Shown: one piece after another, positions 18,298-27,298 of the stretch
Position numbering within the stretch: the stretch's first letter is position 1
Layout: each line of letters starts with the position of its first letter
From: CAILZL01 sp035548495
GTDB taxonomy: Bacteria > Pseudomonadota > Gammaproteobacteria > Steroidobacterales > Steroidobacteraceae
NCBI GenBank assembly: GCA_035548495.1
Contig: DASZSV010000036.1
Span: 62,001-126,000, forward strand
Direction of reading: 5' to 3'
DNA: 64,000 nt
Position numbers and translations under genes: made by a program
The notes under the pieces: generated by a model
Databases searched by the model: none
Told to the model about the DNA's origin: nothing
Seen by the model: the letters and a program-made list of their open reading frames with translations, nothing else

Positions 18298-18352
18298 GGC
18301 CGAACAAACAGTGCCATGCCGCAACCCCGGCCTGGCACTGGTGGCGCTGGTG

Positions 18353-18472
18353 GCGCACGGCCGACGGGGTGATCGAGTCAAATTACTGTGGCGGGATCGA
18401 GATGGATTGTGTTTGTTTGCCAAACGATTGGAGCAAGGCAAGTTTGTATTGAACTGGGGTCAGTCTTTGTAA
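18353..18472 (+). pseudogene. IS66-family Orf2 (TnpB) remnant
   Basis: The + strand here encodes HGRRGDRVKLLWRDRDG followed by LCLFAKRLEQGKFV and a stop at 18470-18472. This matches the central part of IS66 TnpB, a ~115-residue accessory protein of IS66 elements that usually carries GRRGDRIKLLWWDGDG-like sequence. Neither the N-terminal half nor TnpC is seen. It sits on the boundary between the GH9 fragment and the 3' end of the GloVer gene, so it marks an old insertion or recombination event. Confidence 0.7.
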
Positions 18473-20665
18473 AAAAAATAGAAACAACAAGAATGCAATG
18501 TCAATTTCGGTTACAGAACCACCACCATGTGGAGTTGTACTTGGACTAGATGCAACACCTGAACTACTACTTGCGATTGATGAAGCACTACTGCTTGCCA
18601 CTGAGGAAGAGTTACTGGATGCGCGGGATAACACCGGCTTCGGTGTTGATGTGACCTCGTTTGATGCCGGACTGAAGCCGCTAGCATTAACCGCTTTAAC
18701 CATAAAAAAGTAATTTATACCATTAATTAGCGAAACCGTAGTACTGGTGCTGTTAATACCGATTTGCGCCGGTGTACTGTTTTCACCGCCGGCTGAAGTA
18801 CCTAAAAACACCTCGTACGACGATGCGCCACTAACTGATGACCAGGACAGCGTTATTAGACCTGGACCTGGTGTAGCAAATTGCAATGTCGGAGCAACCG
18901 GAAGCGGTAATTGTTTCAGGCTTGCGCTAACTTCGTTAGAACTCGGACCCTCTCCGTTCTCGTTGATTGCAGTAACCCTAAAGTAATAGGTGCCTGCTCC
19001 TGCTGGGGCCGCCACCGTTATATAATTTGAAGTGATATTTGAATAAGCCGCTGTGGCATTTTCCCCTCCTGCTGAGGTGCCGACGTACACGTTATAGATG
19101 TATGCCGCAGGTTCCCCCCCACTATAGGGTGTAGTCCATCTCAACAGTGCAGTACCATCGGTATCGTTTGGGTAAACACTCAGGGTCGGCGCCATTGGCA
19201 CGGTAGCTGATGGGGAACCCTCGGCGATGTTAGAGTAGGAGCTATCACCTCCATTACCCACCGCAACGACCACAAACGAATAACTGATAACTGTGCTTGA
19301 TAATCCAGTGACAGTTACCGATGTGTCCGTAATGCCGGTCAACGTCGGCGTTGCCGGTATTGATGATCCAGAACTGTACACGTACACGTTGTAGGACTGC
19401 GCATTAGCAACTGAATTCCAACGTAATGACACGCTTCCATTGCCCACGTTTGTAGTCGTCAACCCTTGTGGTGGTGCCAGACACGTGTCGCAGAGCTTGA
19501 AGAATGTAGTTCCCGTCGTTCCGTACAATTTATCATCAGGTCCTTGGGTCAAACTCAAACCCGAGTTGGAAATAAGGGAATACAAACTTGTGAATTGTCC
19601 TGACGGTGTTATTTCAAAAACCGTTCCGCCAAGATAACGTCCACCAAGACGGGTGGTACCGTAAAAATTACCGTCGCTCCACTGCATGAGCACCCCTGGA
19701 AACCAGCCGTCAGACCGGTTGGGATCGGAAATATTGGGATTGAATGCCTTTAGTATCGTAACGGCACCGTTGGGTGTCATCTGATAAATGTCTCCATCGT
19801 CTGTACCATAGAAATTACCATCCTTGCCTAGCATCAAGGTACCTCCGCCGGCAGGCGTTGCCATGATCGTTGAGGTCCCGGAGAGGGTTACTTTCAAAAC
19901 GCTATCAAGCGATGAGACATAGAGATTGCCATCCGATCCGTAAACTATTGAACTCTGTGTTGAGACACCCTTCCCATCGGTTGTTCCATCAAATTTCAGC
20001 AGCGTTGTCAATGCGCCACTAGGCGTTACCTGAAACAGCGTTCCACACCCGTTTGAATAACAGGGGCCTGTGGAGTCAGTGTTGCCACCGCTGAATGTGA
20101 GGCCGTATAAGTTGCCATCTCCGCCTTGTATAAGTTCAAAGGGCCACCCGCCGTTTGACAAATTGAAGGTAGCCAAGGTAGATATGATGCCCCCCGGTGT
20201 TACACGAAAAACGGTTCCGCACCCTGTCAGTCCACTTGAAGCAGATACGTTGGGTAGCAAACATGATGTGTCGCCACCGGCTTTTGCTGTGCCATAGAAA
20301 TTGCCATCGCTCCCCAGAAGAAGCGAGTTCGGGTAGTTGCCATTCGACGATGCTAACGAAGCAATCGTTGAATATGTGCCACTTAAATCAAACCGGACAA
20401 TCTGACCACAACAAGTCGGGCTTGGACTTCCCGTTGTCGCCGTGGCATAGAAGTGTCCGTCGACTCCAAGTATCAATGAAGAAATAGTATTAAAGGAGCC
20501 AGTATCGGCACTGAAGGCGGATAGTACAACCGGTGATGCCCCGTAAACTACGTTGAATAGCAGTGCACTGAGAATACTGAGCGCATATCTAAACATGCTC
20601 CTGTGAGGACACTTCGTAATCGTCGCTGACATAAGTTCAATGCCCTTTGCGTATTCAACAATCAT
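18383..20665 (-). CDS. Secreted GloVer-repeat/fibronectin-III protein, probably 3'-truncated
   Basis: Up to 760 residues (start uncertain: 20665, 20632 or 20596). A signal peptide-like segment MFRYALSILSALLFNVVYGA, then repeated GloVer-type units (GSDGNFYGTA, CGTVFRVTPGG, GGDGNLYGL, CGTLFQVTPSG) over about residues 60-390, then three fibronectin type III-like modules (about 400-670), a Ser-rich linker and GGGSVTEIDIAFLLFLFF. The last stretch resembles a C-terminal sorting signal (GlyGly- or VPEID-like). The final ~26 residues read antisense through the IS66 remnant, so the natural C-terminus is probably lost. Lower G+C than the flanking core genes. Function unknown; surface-exposed by inference. 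Confidence 0.8.
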   Translation of the reverse strand: MIVEYAKGIELMSATITKCPHRSMFRYALSILSALLFNVVYGASPVVLSAFSADTGSFNTISSLILGVDGHFYATATTGSPSPTCCGQIVRFDLSGTYSTIASLASSNGNYPNSLLLGSDGNFYGTAKAGGDTSCLLPNVSASSGLTGCGTVFRVTPGGIISTLATFNLSNGGWPFELIQGGDGNLYGLTFSGGNTDSTGPCYSNGCGTLFQVTPSGALTTLLKFDGTTDGKGVSTQSSIVYGSDGNLYVSSLDSVLKVTLSGTSTIMATPAGGGTLMLGKDGNFYGTDDGDIYQMTPNGAVTILKAFNPNISDPNRSDGWFPGVLMQWSDGNFYGTTRLGGRYLGGTVFEITPSGQFTSLYSLISNSGLSLTQGPDDKLYGTTGTTFFKLCDTCLAPPQGLTTTNVGNGSVSLRWNSVANAQSYNVYVYSSGSSIPATPTLTGITDTSVTVTGLSSTVISYSFVVVAVGNGGDSSYSNIAEGSPSATVPMAPTLSVYPNDTDGTALLRWTTPYSGGEPAAYIYNVYVGTSAGGENATAAYSNITSNYITVAAPAGAGTYYFRVTAINENGEGPSSNEVSASLKQLPLPVAPTLQFATPGPGLITLSWSSVSGASSYEVFLGTSAGGENSTPAQIGINSTSTTVSLINGINYFFMVKAVNASGFSPASNEVTSTPKPVLSRASSNSSSVASSSASSIASSSSGVASSPSTTPHGGGSVTEIDIAFLLFLFFLQRLTPVQYKLALLQSFGKQTQSISIPPQ

Positions 20666-21173
20666 ACTCTTGAAGACTAAATGTAGGACAAAGGTATTTC
20701 ACGGCGACTTCTTATCGACACTCCGCTCAACATTTTACCTTCTCCTTAACGTACCGCATCTCTTGTTTCATTTATAGTATTGAATACAGATGACATTTCG
20801 GTGACTTGTCGAACTAAGAAGATATCAAAAAAGAAGTGATGGACGTATGTGGCGATCAAATGGAATAAGCAATGAGTGCTGGGATGAGTGTGATTCGGCG
20901 TCCATGGCGTAGCGTCGTAAGTCACGTACCCATGATGGACAATTTGGAATCACGGAAATCGTGTATTACAACTCGCGATAGAACAATCCACCTTACACGC
21001 GAACGTCACAAAATCAAGTTAGCGTCCGTTAGAGGGTATGGGGTCTTGACGAAGCCGCAATGCATTTGTTGATGAAGCACAATAATTGCAAAAAGTGCGC
21101 TTCTATTGGAGGCATCGAGAGTCAATAGACCCTGTGGAAAACGCATTTGCATATGCTTAGTGGGAGATGTGCC
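20666..21173. other. A+T-rich divergent intergenic region
   Basis: Separates the two divergently oriented GloVer genes. It should hold both promoters, but I cannot assign boxes with confidence. Short frames here have no recognisable similarity. No tRNA, riboswitch or strong terminator was seen. Confidence 0.5.
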
Positions 21174-22454
21174 GTGAATAGCACTTGGAAATTTACTGTT
21201 GTTGTCTGTTATTTGGTCTTCGCCATTTCCGCAAATGCAGACCCTGCTATTACTTACCTCCATCAATTTTACAATGACAATCCATTCCTGGGTGCTGGCG
21301 ACGCACTTATCATTGGACCGGGCGGCGATATTTACGGGACAACCGACAACGATGTCTCCCCAAATAATCCAACACAGAACGGCACTATATTTCGAATAGA
21401 CCTGCAAACAAACACCTTTACAACAATATATAATTTTTCTGAGCTAGGATCGTATGGCACTCCGTATCCCAATTCGATAATGCTTGCTACCAACTTGGGC
21501 CTCTCGTTTACTTTTGGTTCCCCTCAGCTTGGTCTAGGGTTGTATAGTTTCAATCCCGACACGGGAAAGCGCAGCGCCTATTACGATTTACCAACATCAA
21601 ATAGTCTCTTCCCGACAGACAATCCTTACACCATTATCGACGGCGGCGATGGTAAATATTACGGCACCTCATATGGAGCCACAGGGAATTATGGCACGAT
21701 TTTCTCCATCAACATACCATGCGGTGATCCTTCACAATGTATTGGCACAACAACAATTCTGCATTCATTTAGCGCCATTGAGGGTGGTCACCCGATGGCA
21801 AGCATGCTTCATGGTAGTGACGGCAATTTCTACGGCTCCACGCCTACCACTTTATTTCGAATCACACCATCGGGTGCTTTTACAACATTACATGCCTTTT
21901 CGGAGCAAACTTTTCCGCAATTAAGCTTCCAAGATACAGATGGTAACTTCTATGGCTTCAGTGCGTACAATAATACTTTTACATGTCCTAATCAGTGCGG
22001 AACCATTTTTAAAATGACACCCTCCGGCTCTGTAACCACCTTGCTGACGTTCCCCAGCGTTGCAAATGGAAATCCAACAGGTAACTTTCCTACAGCGTTA
22101 ATCCGTGGATCCGACGCCAATTACTACGGAATCGGGAAACTAGGAAATGGGTTGGGATCATATATATTTGAATTAACACCTGCCGGGCAATTTAAAAATT
22201 TAGTATATATAAATATAACTGACAACGGACATACCGGTCTTTTGGAGGGACCGTACGGCATTCTTTATGGAATTTCCCAAGCGGCAGTATTTAAAGTGAC
22301 AGGTCTCCCATTGCAAGATGCTGTGAATGAAGCAAATGCCCCGATACCGCCATGGTCGCTTTTTCTCCTCGCCGGAGTGCTTTTTTTCGGGGTATACAGA
22401 TTGCAGTGGCTTAGCCCACGAAAAGTGATTGGTTGCGAACATCGCGACGCATAA
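21174..22454 (+). CDS. Secreted GloVer-repeat protein with C-terminal sorting-signal-like tail
   Basis: About 426 residues from a GTG at 21174 with GGGAG eight bases upstream; ATGs at 21147 and 21153 are alternatives. Signal peptide (FTVVVCYLVFAISANA), then imperfect repeats alternating a DG(N/K)(F/Y)YG(S/T) strand with GTIFKMTPSG-type units (NGTIFRID, YGTIFSIN, TLFRITPSGAF), the GloVer family pattern. The C-terminus is Ala-Pro-Ile-Pro-Pro-Trp, a hydrophobic helix (SLFLLAGVLFFGVY), then basic residues: the tripartite layout of exosortase substrates. The exosortase gene begins 25 bp downstream, so this is a likely substrate. Confidence 0.85.
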   Translation: MNSTWKFTVVVCYLVFAISANADPAITYLHQFYNDNPFLGAGDALIIGPGGDIYGTTDNDVSPNNPTQNGTIFRIDLQTNTFTTIYNFSELGSYGTPYPNSIMLATNLGLSFTFGSPQLGLGLYSFNPDTGKRSAYYDLPTSNSLFPTDNPYTIIDGGDGKYYGTSYGATGNYGTIFSINIPCGDPSQCIGTTTILHSFSAIEGGHPMASMLHGSDGNFYGSTPTTLFRITPSGAFTTLHAFSEQTFPQLSFQDTDGNFYGFSAYNNTFTCPNQCGTIFKMTPSGSVTTLLTFPSVANGNPTGNFPTALIRGSDANYYGIGKLGNGLGSYIFELTPAGQFKNLVYINITDNGHTGLLEGPYGILYGISQAAVFKVTGLPLQDAVNEANAPIPPWSLFLLAGVLFFGVYRLQWLSPRKVIGCEHRDA

Positions 22455-22479
22455 ACATCTTCAACCAAACGAAAGAAGT

Positions 22480-23001
22480 ATGTTGACATCTGCGACGAAG
22501 TTGAATTCCAGTTTTTTTTGGCGTGGGGTGGGATTTATTGTCGTGTTCTTGGTGTCTCAATGGAGCTGGCAAGCACTTCACGGGTCGATCACAGAGTACA
22601 TCATAATTCACACACTGACGGTGAAACCTGCAGCATGGTTAGTGAATCTGATTACGCCGCATGTGCATGCAGCAGCGATCCAATTTTCCTTAGTCGCCGC
22701 TGGTGGTGGACTCAATATACTCAATGGGTGTGAAGGAATGGACACGCTGTTGTTGCTTTGTGCAGCGTTTGCAGTGGTGCCGCTGTCTTGGACATCGCGT
22801 GGACTCGGCTTGTTGTGCGGAATCGGGGTGATTTTTGTCATTAATCAGGCACGCATTCTGTTATTGTTTTATGCATACCGCACAGATCAAACATTATTTG
22901 ATGCCTTGCATTCCACCGTGACGCCGATTGCTGTTGTACTCCTGGTATCGGCTTACTTTTATGTATGGCTATTTATGAGTCGGCATGTCCAGCCCGTTTA
23001 A
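22480..23001 (+). CDS. Exosortase family protein (XrtM/XrtH-like)
   Basis: 173-residue polytopic membrane protein from the ATG at 22480; the frame is open further to 22429. Exosortase catalytic landmarks are all present: Cys84 in LNGCEGMDTL, Arg125 in INQARILLLFYAY and His144 in FDALHSTV, each beside a membrane segment. Exosortases are transpeptidase-like enzymes that recognise PEP-CTERM-type tails and process or anchor exported proteins. The small size fits the short subfamilies (XrtH, XrtM) better than the long EPS-linked types; the subfamily is my inference. Placed between a tailed GloVer protein and an accessory membrane protein. Confidence 0.88.
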   Translation: MLTSATKLNSSFFWRGVGFIVVFLVSQWSWQALHGSITEYIIIHTLTVKPAAWLVNLITPHVHAAAIQFSLVAAGGGLNILNGCEGMDTLLLLCAAFAVVPLSWTSRGLGLLCGIGVIFVINQARILLLFYAYRTDQTLFDALHSTVTPIAVVLLVSAYFYVWLFMSRHVQPV

Positions 23002-23611
23002 ATTACTACTGCGGTTGTTCATCATTACAAGCGCAGTGTTGTGGATGGCGCATGGCGTTCAACGTCCGATCGTGTCGGCGATGATTCCAATGGTGCGTTG
23101 GACACTTGATACGGTTCAGTCGGATTTCCTTATTCAATCGCTGGAGATTGCTGAAGACGGACCCAATCAAACGTTGCGGCTGCGCGCCAATTTATCGCAG
23201 CCAGTAGAAATTGGAGGACGAACGTTTTATCCGATTGGCTACCTCACACGTCAAGTAGGCGGCTATCAAGCCACCTTGACCACCGGCGGTGTGATCGTAT
23301 ACAGCCTAGTTACGCTGATTGTTGTATTGACATGGCCTGCGTTGCAATGGAAGGAAATGCTCAAACGTTTCGCCATCGCGCTACCTCTCATGGTGCTACT
23401 CATCCTGATCAACGTGGGGGTCACATTTCCAGCGGAGTTGTGGACACCGATTCATAACGAATGGGTGCCTGATGTTCGATGGCCATTGCTGGAATGGAGC
23501 AAATTGCTTATGGGAGGCGCAGGCCTTGCGATGGGTTTAGTTTGCGGTGCGATGGCCATATGGAGTGGTCAAGTACGTGCGGAGGTTGCATCGCCAGTAT
23601 TCGCGCCGTGA
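22985..23611 (+). CDS. Exosortase-associated membrane protein
   Basis: 208 residues overlapping the exosortase gene by 17 bp. An N-terminal helix (LLLRLFIITSAVLWMAHGV), an extracytoplasmic segment of roughly 80 residues, then three or four helices (VIVYSLVTLIVVLTWPAL, FAIALPLMVLLILINVGV, LLMGGAGLAMGLVCGAMAI). Short exosortases are known to be followed by a membrane partner of this size and topology. I recognise no catalytic motif; a role in substrate delivery or anchoring is inferred from the overlap. Confidence 0.65.
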   Translation: MSSPFKLLLRLFIITSAVLWMAHGVQRPIVSAMIPMVRWTLDTVQSDFLIQSLEIAEDGPNQTLRLRANLSQPVEIGGRTFYPIGYLTRQVGGYQATLTTGGVIVYSLVTLIVVLTWPALQWKEMLKRFAIALPLMVLLILINVGVTFPAELWTPIHNEWVPDVRWPLLEWSKLLMGGAGLAMGLVCGAMAIWSGQVRAEVASPVFAP

Positions 23612-23991
23612 AGAAAGAGCAGAAACATTATCAATTTGACTGGTCACTGGTTGGCAACGAGGGTGCACGATTTGAAAATATGGTGGCTTGTCACCTGCTG
23701 AAATGGGTACACCATCAACAAGACACACTGGGTCGCGACGTGGAGTTGCGATATTTCCGGGACAGCGATGGGCGTGAAGTGGATTTCGTGATAAGTGAGC
23801 GTAATAAGCCGGTGATGCTGGTCGAGTGCAAGTTATCGGATGCTGACGCTGACAAAGGTATCAAGTATCTCCATGAAAAATTTCCGCAGGCCGACGCCTG
23901 GCAAATTAGTGCAGTGGGGAAAAAAGATTTTGTAACCAGCGACGGCATAAGGGTGGCACCGGCCGGCCAATTGTTGCGTTCGCTGGTGTGA
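23608..23991 (+). pseudogene. C-terminal DUF4143 fragment of an AAA+ ATPase
   Basis: About 127 residues from a GTG overlapping the previous stop. YQFDWSLVGNEGARFENMVA, HLLKWVHH, RYFRDSDGREVDFVI and VECKLSDAD match the end of ATP-binding proteins with a DUF4143 domain, which has a PD-(D/E)XK-like fold. The AAA+ part (several hundred residues with Walker A) is absent. Intact homologues are toxin- or mobile-DNA-associated genes, so this is residual accessory DNA, possibly expressed but unlikely to be functional. Confidence 0.75.
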
Positions 23992-24056
23992 CGCTTGAAT
24001 TGTTATACCAAATCCATCCAACACTATTCCAGGCTGGTTAGACCCGTATCCGTTCG

Positions 24057-24209
24057 ATGAAAACTCTGCTGACCACTACCGGCACGCGCGGCGATGTTCA
24101 ACCATTGCTGGCTTTGGCGTTACAACTAAAAGCGTTGGGGCAAAGATTTCAACTGCGGCAACAGCAAATACCCGGCTTTCGCTGGGAAAATAAAATGATG
24201 GATTGTTGA
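24057..24209 (+). pseudogene. N-terminal fragment of a GT28 glycosyltransferase
   Basis: A 50-codon frame beginning MKTLLTTTGTRGDVQPLLAL and LQLKALGQRF, the classic N-terminus of sterol/macrolide-type GT28 glycosyltransferases (TxGTRGDVQP). After about 34 residues the similarity stops (QQQIPGFRWENKMMDC) and a stop follows at 24207. The remaining ~370 residues of such an enzyme are missing. Its end lies about 20 bp before the right-hand 302-bp repeat, suggesting truncation at the same rearrangement. Confidence 0.7.
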
Positions 24210-24215
24210 ATTGTT

Positions 24216-26690
24216 TTAATGCTTCGCATGATTCAACTGATCCACCGCCAATACCAGAAACATGTAGTTGGTTGCGCCGCCGCCCATGACGTATTCGGTC
24301 TGTTGCCAGAAGAATGGCCAGATTTTCAGTTCCGGAAGATCCGGGCGAATCAATGCAGTGCCGGAAACCACGCCGCCCGGAATATATGACCAGTCAGCGC
24401 GGTTGGCGCCATAGGCAACCGTGACAGAATCGGCGCCCACGCCTGATGCAAACGATGCAGTGTTGCTGCCGGGATGAACGCCAAGCACAAAGTTCAACGC
24501 GTTGACATAGGAATCCACTTTTGTATGTTGCGGCCATGACTTGTGGAAGAAGTATTGTTGAACGCCAAACTCCTGAATGTCCCATCCTGCGCCCCAGATC
24601 TTTGGCTGGTATGGAACGCCGTAGGGTGATTCTGTTTTCGCGCGTTCGTCGACGCTCTTCTGATATATGGCGACAGCGCAATCAAGGTCACGCACAAATG
24701 CGGCATCCTTGATGCCCGGCAGTACTCGGCCAATCGGCCATGCATTGTGTTCCACATCGGCAAGAATATCGGATTTCAGCGATAGCAATTCGTCGCGATA
24801 ATGATCTTCATTGGTAGTAAGGATCAATTCGGCCAGCGCAAAGATACGATTGCTGTTTTTCTTCACACGCGGTGCGGCACCGGCATAGAGCTGTCTGGCA
24901 GCCTGCAATGCATCTTGCGACATCTTTGGATTGAAGCTTTTCAATACACGTGCTGCAGCTGCCAAACCACCGGCGACATACAATTCGCGATCAGGATTGT
25001 CTTCAGTGAATACCCAGCGATCATCGGCAATGCCGGATCGGCCGTCACGCGCTTCACCTTCTTTCAGTGACGCATCGTAGTCAAGATTGTCTGTAATTGT
25101 GGAAGCGTCGCCCAGCGTTACGTATTGACGAATGGTGGGTTCTATGATGCCGCGATAGAGACGGCCCATTGACTTGTAGCCGCCGAGCACACTGAGCAAT
25201 CCATGTTCAATCTGCTGAAGTGCGTCGTTCTTGCCATCGGGTTGATGTATCTCGACCAGCTTCTTTTGTTCATCAATCAATGTGGCATCGTAGTTCAGGC
25301 CAAATTCTTCCACCATGCTGGACAACAACCAGACAGTACCGATCTGCGATTCAACGCGCAGATCGTAGTCACCGGCGTCATGCCAGCCGCCGGCATTCAA
25401 TCCTGGCACATGGTCGCCGGGTTTATACTTGGTATAGGTGCTGCCTTCGGATTTATAACCATCAAAGTGGTTGTAGTTGATGGGTGCCATGCGCGCATCA
25501 TCCTCATGATCCAATCCATGCCAGACGCGATACTTTTCATTTACACGCATGTGACACATTTGCACCGGCAAGAAGTATTCAAGTGTGGGTTGCCATACGC
25601 CGCGTGATAGAACATCGTCATCAATCCTGAATACGTTTGAAGTCTGGTTGCGATATTTGATCTGATACATACCCGGTGTCTGTACATCCGAAAAATCGAA
25701 AGTCATGTACTGATATCGCAGGAATGTGCCCCAGGGTTTCACGACACCTGCTTTGACCTGTTCTGGTCCGCCGGCACTCAAACGGTAAATTTCGATGGTT
25801 GATGCGTCCTTGTCGCGCGCATCCTGCTCAATGACCGCCTGCTTGTGTTGTGCAGAACCGTAACCTGCTTGCGATACCTGGATGACAGGTTGATATCGCC
25901 AGTTGGCAACCACATGCGGCGTGACAATCCACTCCAGTGCATGTCGCGTTGCGCCCTTGGGTATCACTCCGCGAACGATGAACCAGCCGTTGTTGTGATT
26001 GCTGCGGCCATCCCACAATTCAAGTTGGCCATTGATACTTTCGATTGTCATCCGGCGATATTCGCTTTCTGGCGCTATGGTCAGCGTTTTTCCCGTACCC
26101 AGCGGCGCTGCAATAAATTCACCTTGTGAACTCAGCAACGGGCCACTGGGTTGTCTGGAGAAAATGCCGCTGGATTTATCCATCAGCCATGATTTGCCAA
26201 ACAGTTCGCCGGGAAACAGCTCGAAGTTGAATCCAATTTTTCCCATCCATGCTTCGGGTATGGGTTTATCCATATCCACAATGATCTTGAACTGATTGTC
26301 CTTCAGTGCGGTTACGCTGACCTGATAAGAGAAATTCAGATCAGGATAGTTGATGGGATTGAAGCCTGTGCGATTGCGCGCCGGATCGGGATAGGAAAGT
26401 GTCTGTGTGATCGTCTGCGTGGCTTCGTCCACTGACTGTTTGCCTGCAACAGGCATCGGAGACCATTGGCCGGGTGACACTTCGAGCCGCACATCGCCAT
26501 TGGCCGCGACACGGCTGCCGTGCTGAATGACCGTAACACCGGTTTGGTGTCCATCGGGATAGATGTCCGCAAACACGGTGACATCCAGTCCCGGCATGCT
26601 GAAGTAGTGTTTGTCAGTCAGTTCAAGTGCGTTAACCGGCAGCGATGCAAGCAGCAATGCTATTGCAAACCATGGCGCAAGTCTTGTCAT
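24216..26690 (-). CDS. Glycoside hydrolase family 9 cellulase, secreted
   Basis: 824 residues from the ATG at 26690 (GGAGAC upstream); the frame is open to 26753. Signal peptide LAPWFAIALLLASLPVNA, an N-terminal beta-rich region (to about 280), an Ig-like CelD_N-type domain (about 290-385, VSQAGYGSAQHKQAV), then the GH9 alpha-barrel with nucleophile/base-region motif GGWHDAGDYDLRV and C-terminal HPGS and QQTEYVMGGG containing the acid Glu. GH9 enzymes cleave beta-1,4-glucans by inversion. Its last 302 bp are duplicated at 17996-18297. Confidence 0.92.
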   Translation of the reverse strand: MTRLAPWFAIALLLASLPVNALELTDKHYFSMPGLDVTVFADIYPDGHQTGVTVIQHGSRVAANGDVRLEVSPGQWSPMPVAGKQSVDEATQTITQTLSYPDPARNRTGFNPINYPDLNFSYQVSVTALKDNQFKIIVDMDKPIPEAWMGKIGFNFELFPGELFGKSWLMDKSSGIFSRQPSGPLLSSQGEFIAAPLGTGKTLTIAPESEYRRMTIESINGQLELWDGRSNHNNGWFIVRGVIPKGATRHALEWIVTPHVVANWRYQPVIQVSQAGYGSAQHKQAVIEQDARDKDASTIEIYRLSAGGPEQVKAGVVKPWGTFLRYQYMTFDFSDVQTPGMYQIKYRNQTSNVFRIDDDVLSRGVWQPTLEYFLPVQMCHMRVNEKYRVWHGLDHEDDARMAPINYNHFDGYKSEGSTYTKYKPGDHVPGLNAGGWHDAGDYDLRVESQIGTVWLLSSMVEEFGLNYDATLIDEQKKLVEIHQPDGKNDALQQIEHGLLSVLGGYKSMGRLYRGIIEPTIRQYVTLGDASTITDNLDYDASLKEGEARDGRSGIADDRWVFTEDNPDRELYVAGGLAAAARVLKSFNPKMSQDALQAARQLYAGAAPRVKKNSNRIFALAELILTTNEDHYRDELLSLKSDILADVEHNAWPIGRVLPGIKDAAFVRDLDCAVAIYQKSVDERAKTESPYGVPYQPKIWGAGWDIQEFGVQQYFFHKSWPQHTKVDSYVNALNFVLGVHPGSNTASFASGVGADSVTVAYGANRADWSYIPGGVVSGTALIRPDLPELKIWPFFWQQTEYVMGGGATNYMFLVLAVDQLNHAKH
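24229..24530. repeat. 302-bp direct repeat, right copy (left copy 17996-18297)
   Basis: Both copies are 302 bp in the same orientation, differing at only a few positions (for example PDL/PDF and GAD/GAN codons). They enclose ~5.9 kb with the exosortase/GloVer genes and gene fragments. The right copy lies inside the intact GH9 gene. RecA-mediated recombination between them would delete the island while leaving a GH9 gene intact. Confidence 0.92.
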
Positions 26691-26805
26691 TGATCGTCTC
26701 CACAGGGAAGTGTGATGATCAGGGTAGCGCGGCAAGACTGTTAATGAAAACAATTGATGTTGCAGTTGATTGTGTTATTTCTTTTCATCAGTCGTTCGCT
26801 GTCTG

Positions 26806-27222
26806 TCACTCGCGGCCCACGCGAACCTTCAAATGCACAAATGTTTTTTCGCCGCTCTCCACCAGCAGTTTACGTAAATTATCAATGGCAAACCGTATCT
26901 GCGCAGTCCATACGGCGGAGTCAGCAGTGATCACCAGCGTATCATCGTGATATACCGCAGCGATGACGTGGTGCCGCTCGGGTTCGGGCAAGGCTTGTTT
27001 CACCTTGCTGGTTAGGGTCATGACCTCCGTGGCGCGACGTTCCAGTTGGCCCAGCAAATCGCCATGGCCGGCAAGAAAGGGCTGCAAGGGGCTTTTCATG
27101 TCGAAACGTGGTCCTCGGTATCTTGGATTCGCCGGAATTGCAGTGGCAGGTACTGGCGGGAAATGTCGCAGTGCAGCGCGCGGAAATGCCTGATCAGGAT
27201 CAATCTCATGGTACTGGTTCAT
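26806..27222 (-). CDS. dciA: DciA-like replicative helicase loader (DUF721)
   Basis: 138 residues. The second half (LLGQLERRATEVMTLTSKVKQALPEPERHHVIAAV with VITADSAVWTAQIRFAIDNL) has the KH-like DciA/DUF721 pattern, including W-x-x-x-I/L-R-F. DciA loads DnaB in bacteria without DnaC and often lies beside lpxC/secA. The N-terminal ~40 residues are Pro/Arg-rich and disordered. Start uncertain: 27222 or the ATG at 27099. Confidence 0.8.
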   Translation of the reverse strand: MNQYHEIDPDQAFPRAALRHFPPVPATAIPANPRYRGPRFDMKSPLQPFLAGHGDLLGQLERRATEVMTLTSKVKQALPEPERHHVIAAVYHDDTLVITADSAVWTAQIRFAIDNLRKLLVESGEKTFVHLKVRVGRE

Positions 27223-27298
27223 AGGATTTGCCGCATTTTGGCGCGGTGACTTGCGTTTCGCACCCCGAGTTTTGCATAGTGTGCGCCGTTTAAATGGT

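Noticed and set aside
20872..21072. 66-codon frame between the GloVer genes
   Set aside because: No similarity, no ribosome-binding site and unremarkable composition.
23479..23607. Upstream extension of the DUF4143 fragment
   Set aside because: Overlaps the exosortase-associated gene and shows no DUF4143-like sequence; the GTG at 23608 is the natural start of the recognisable part.
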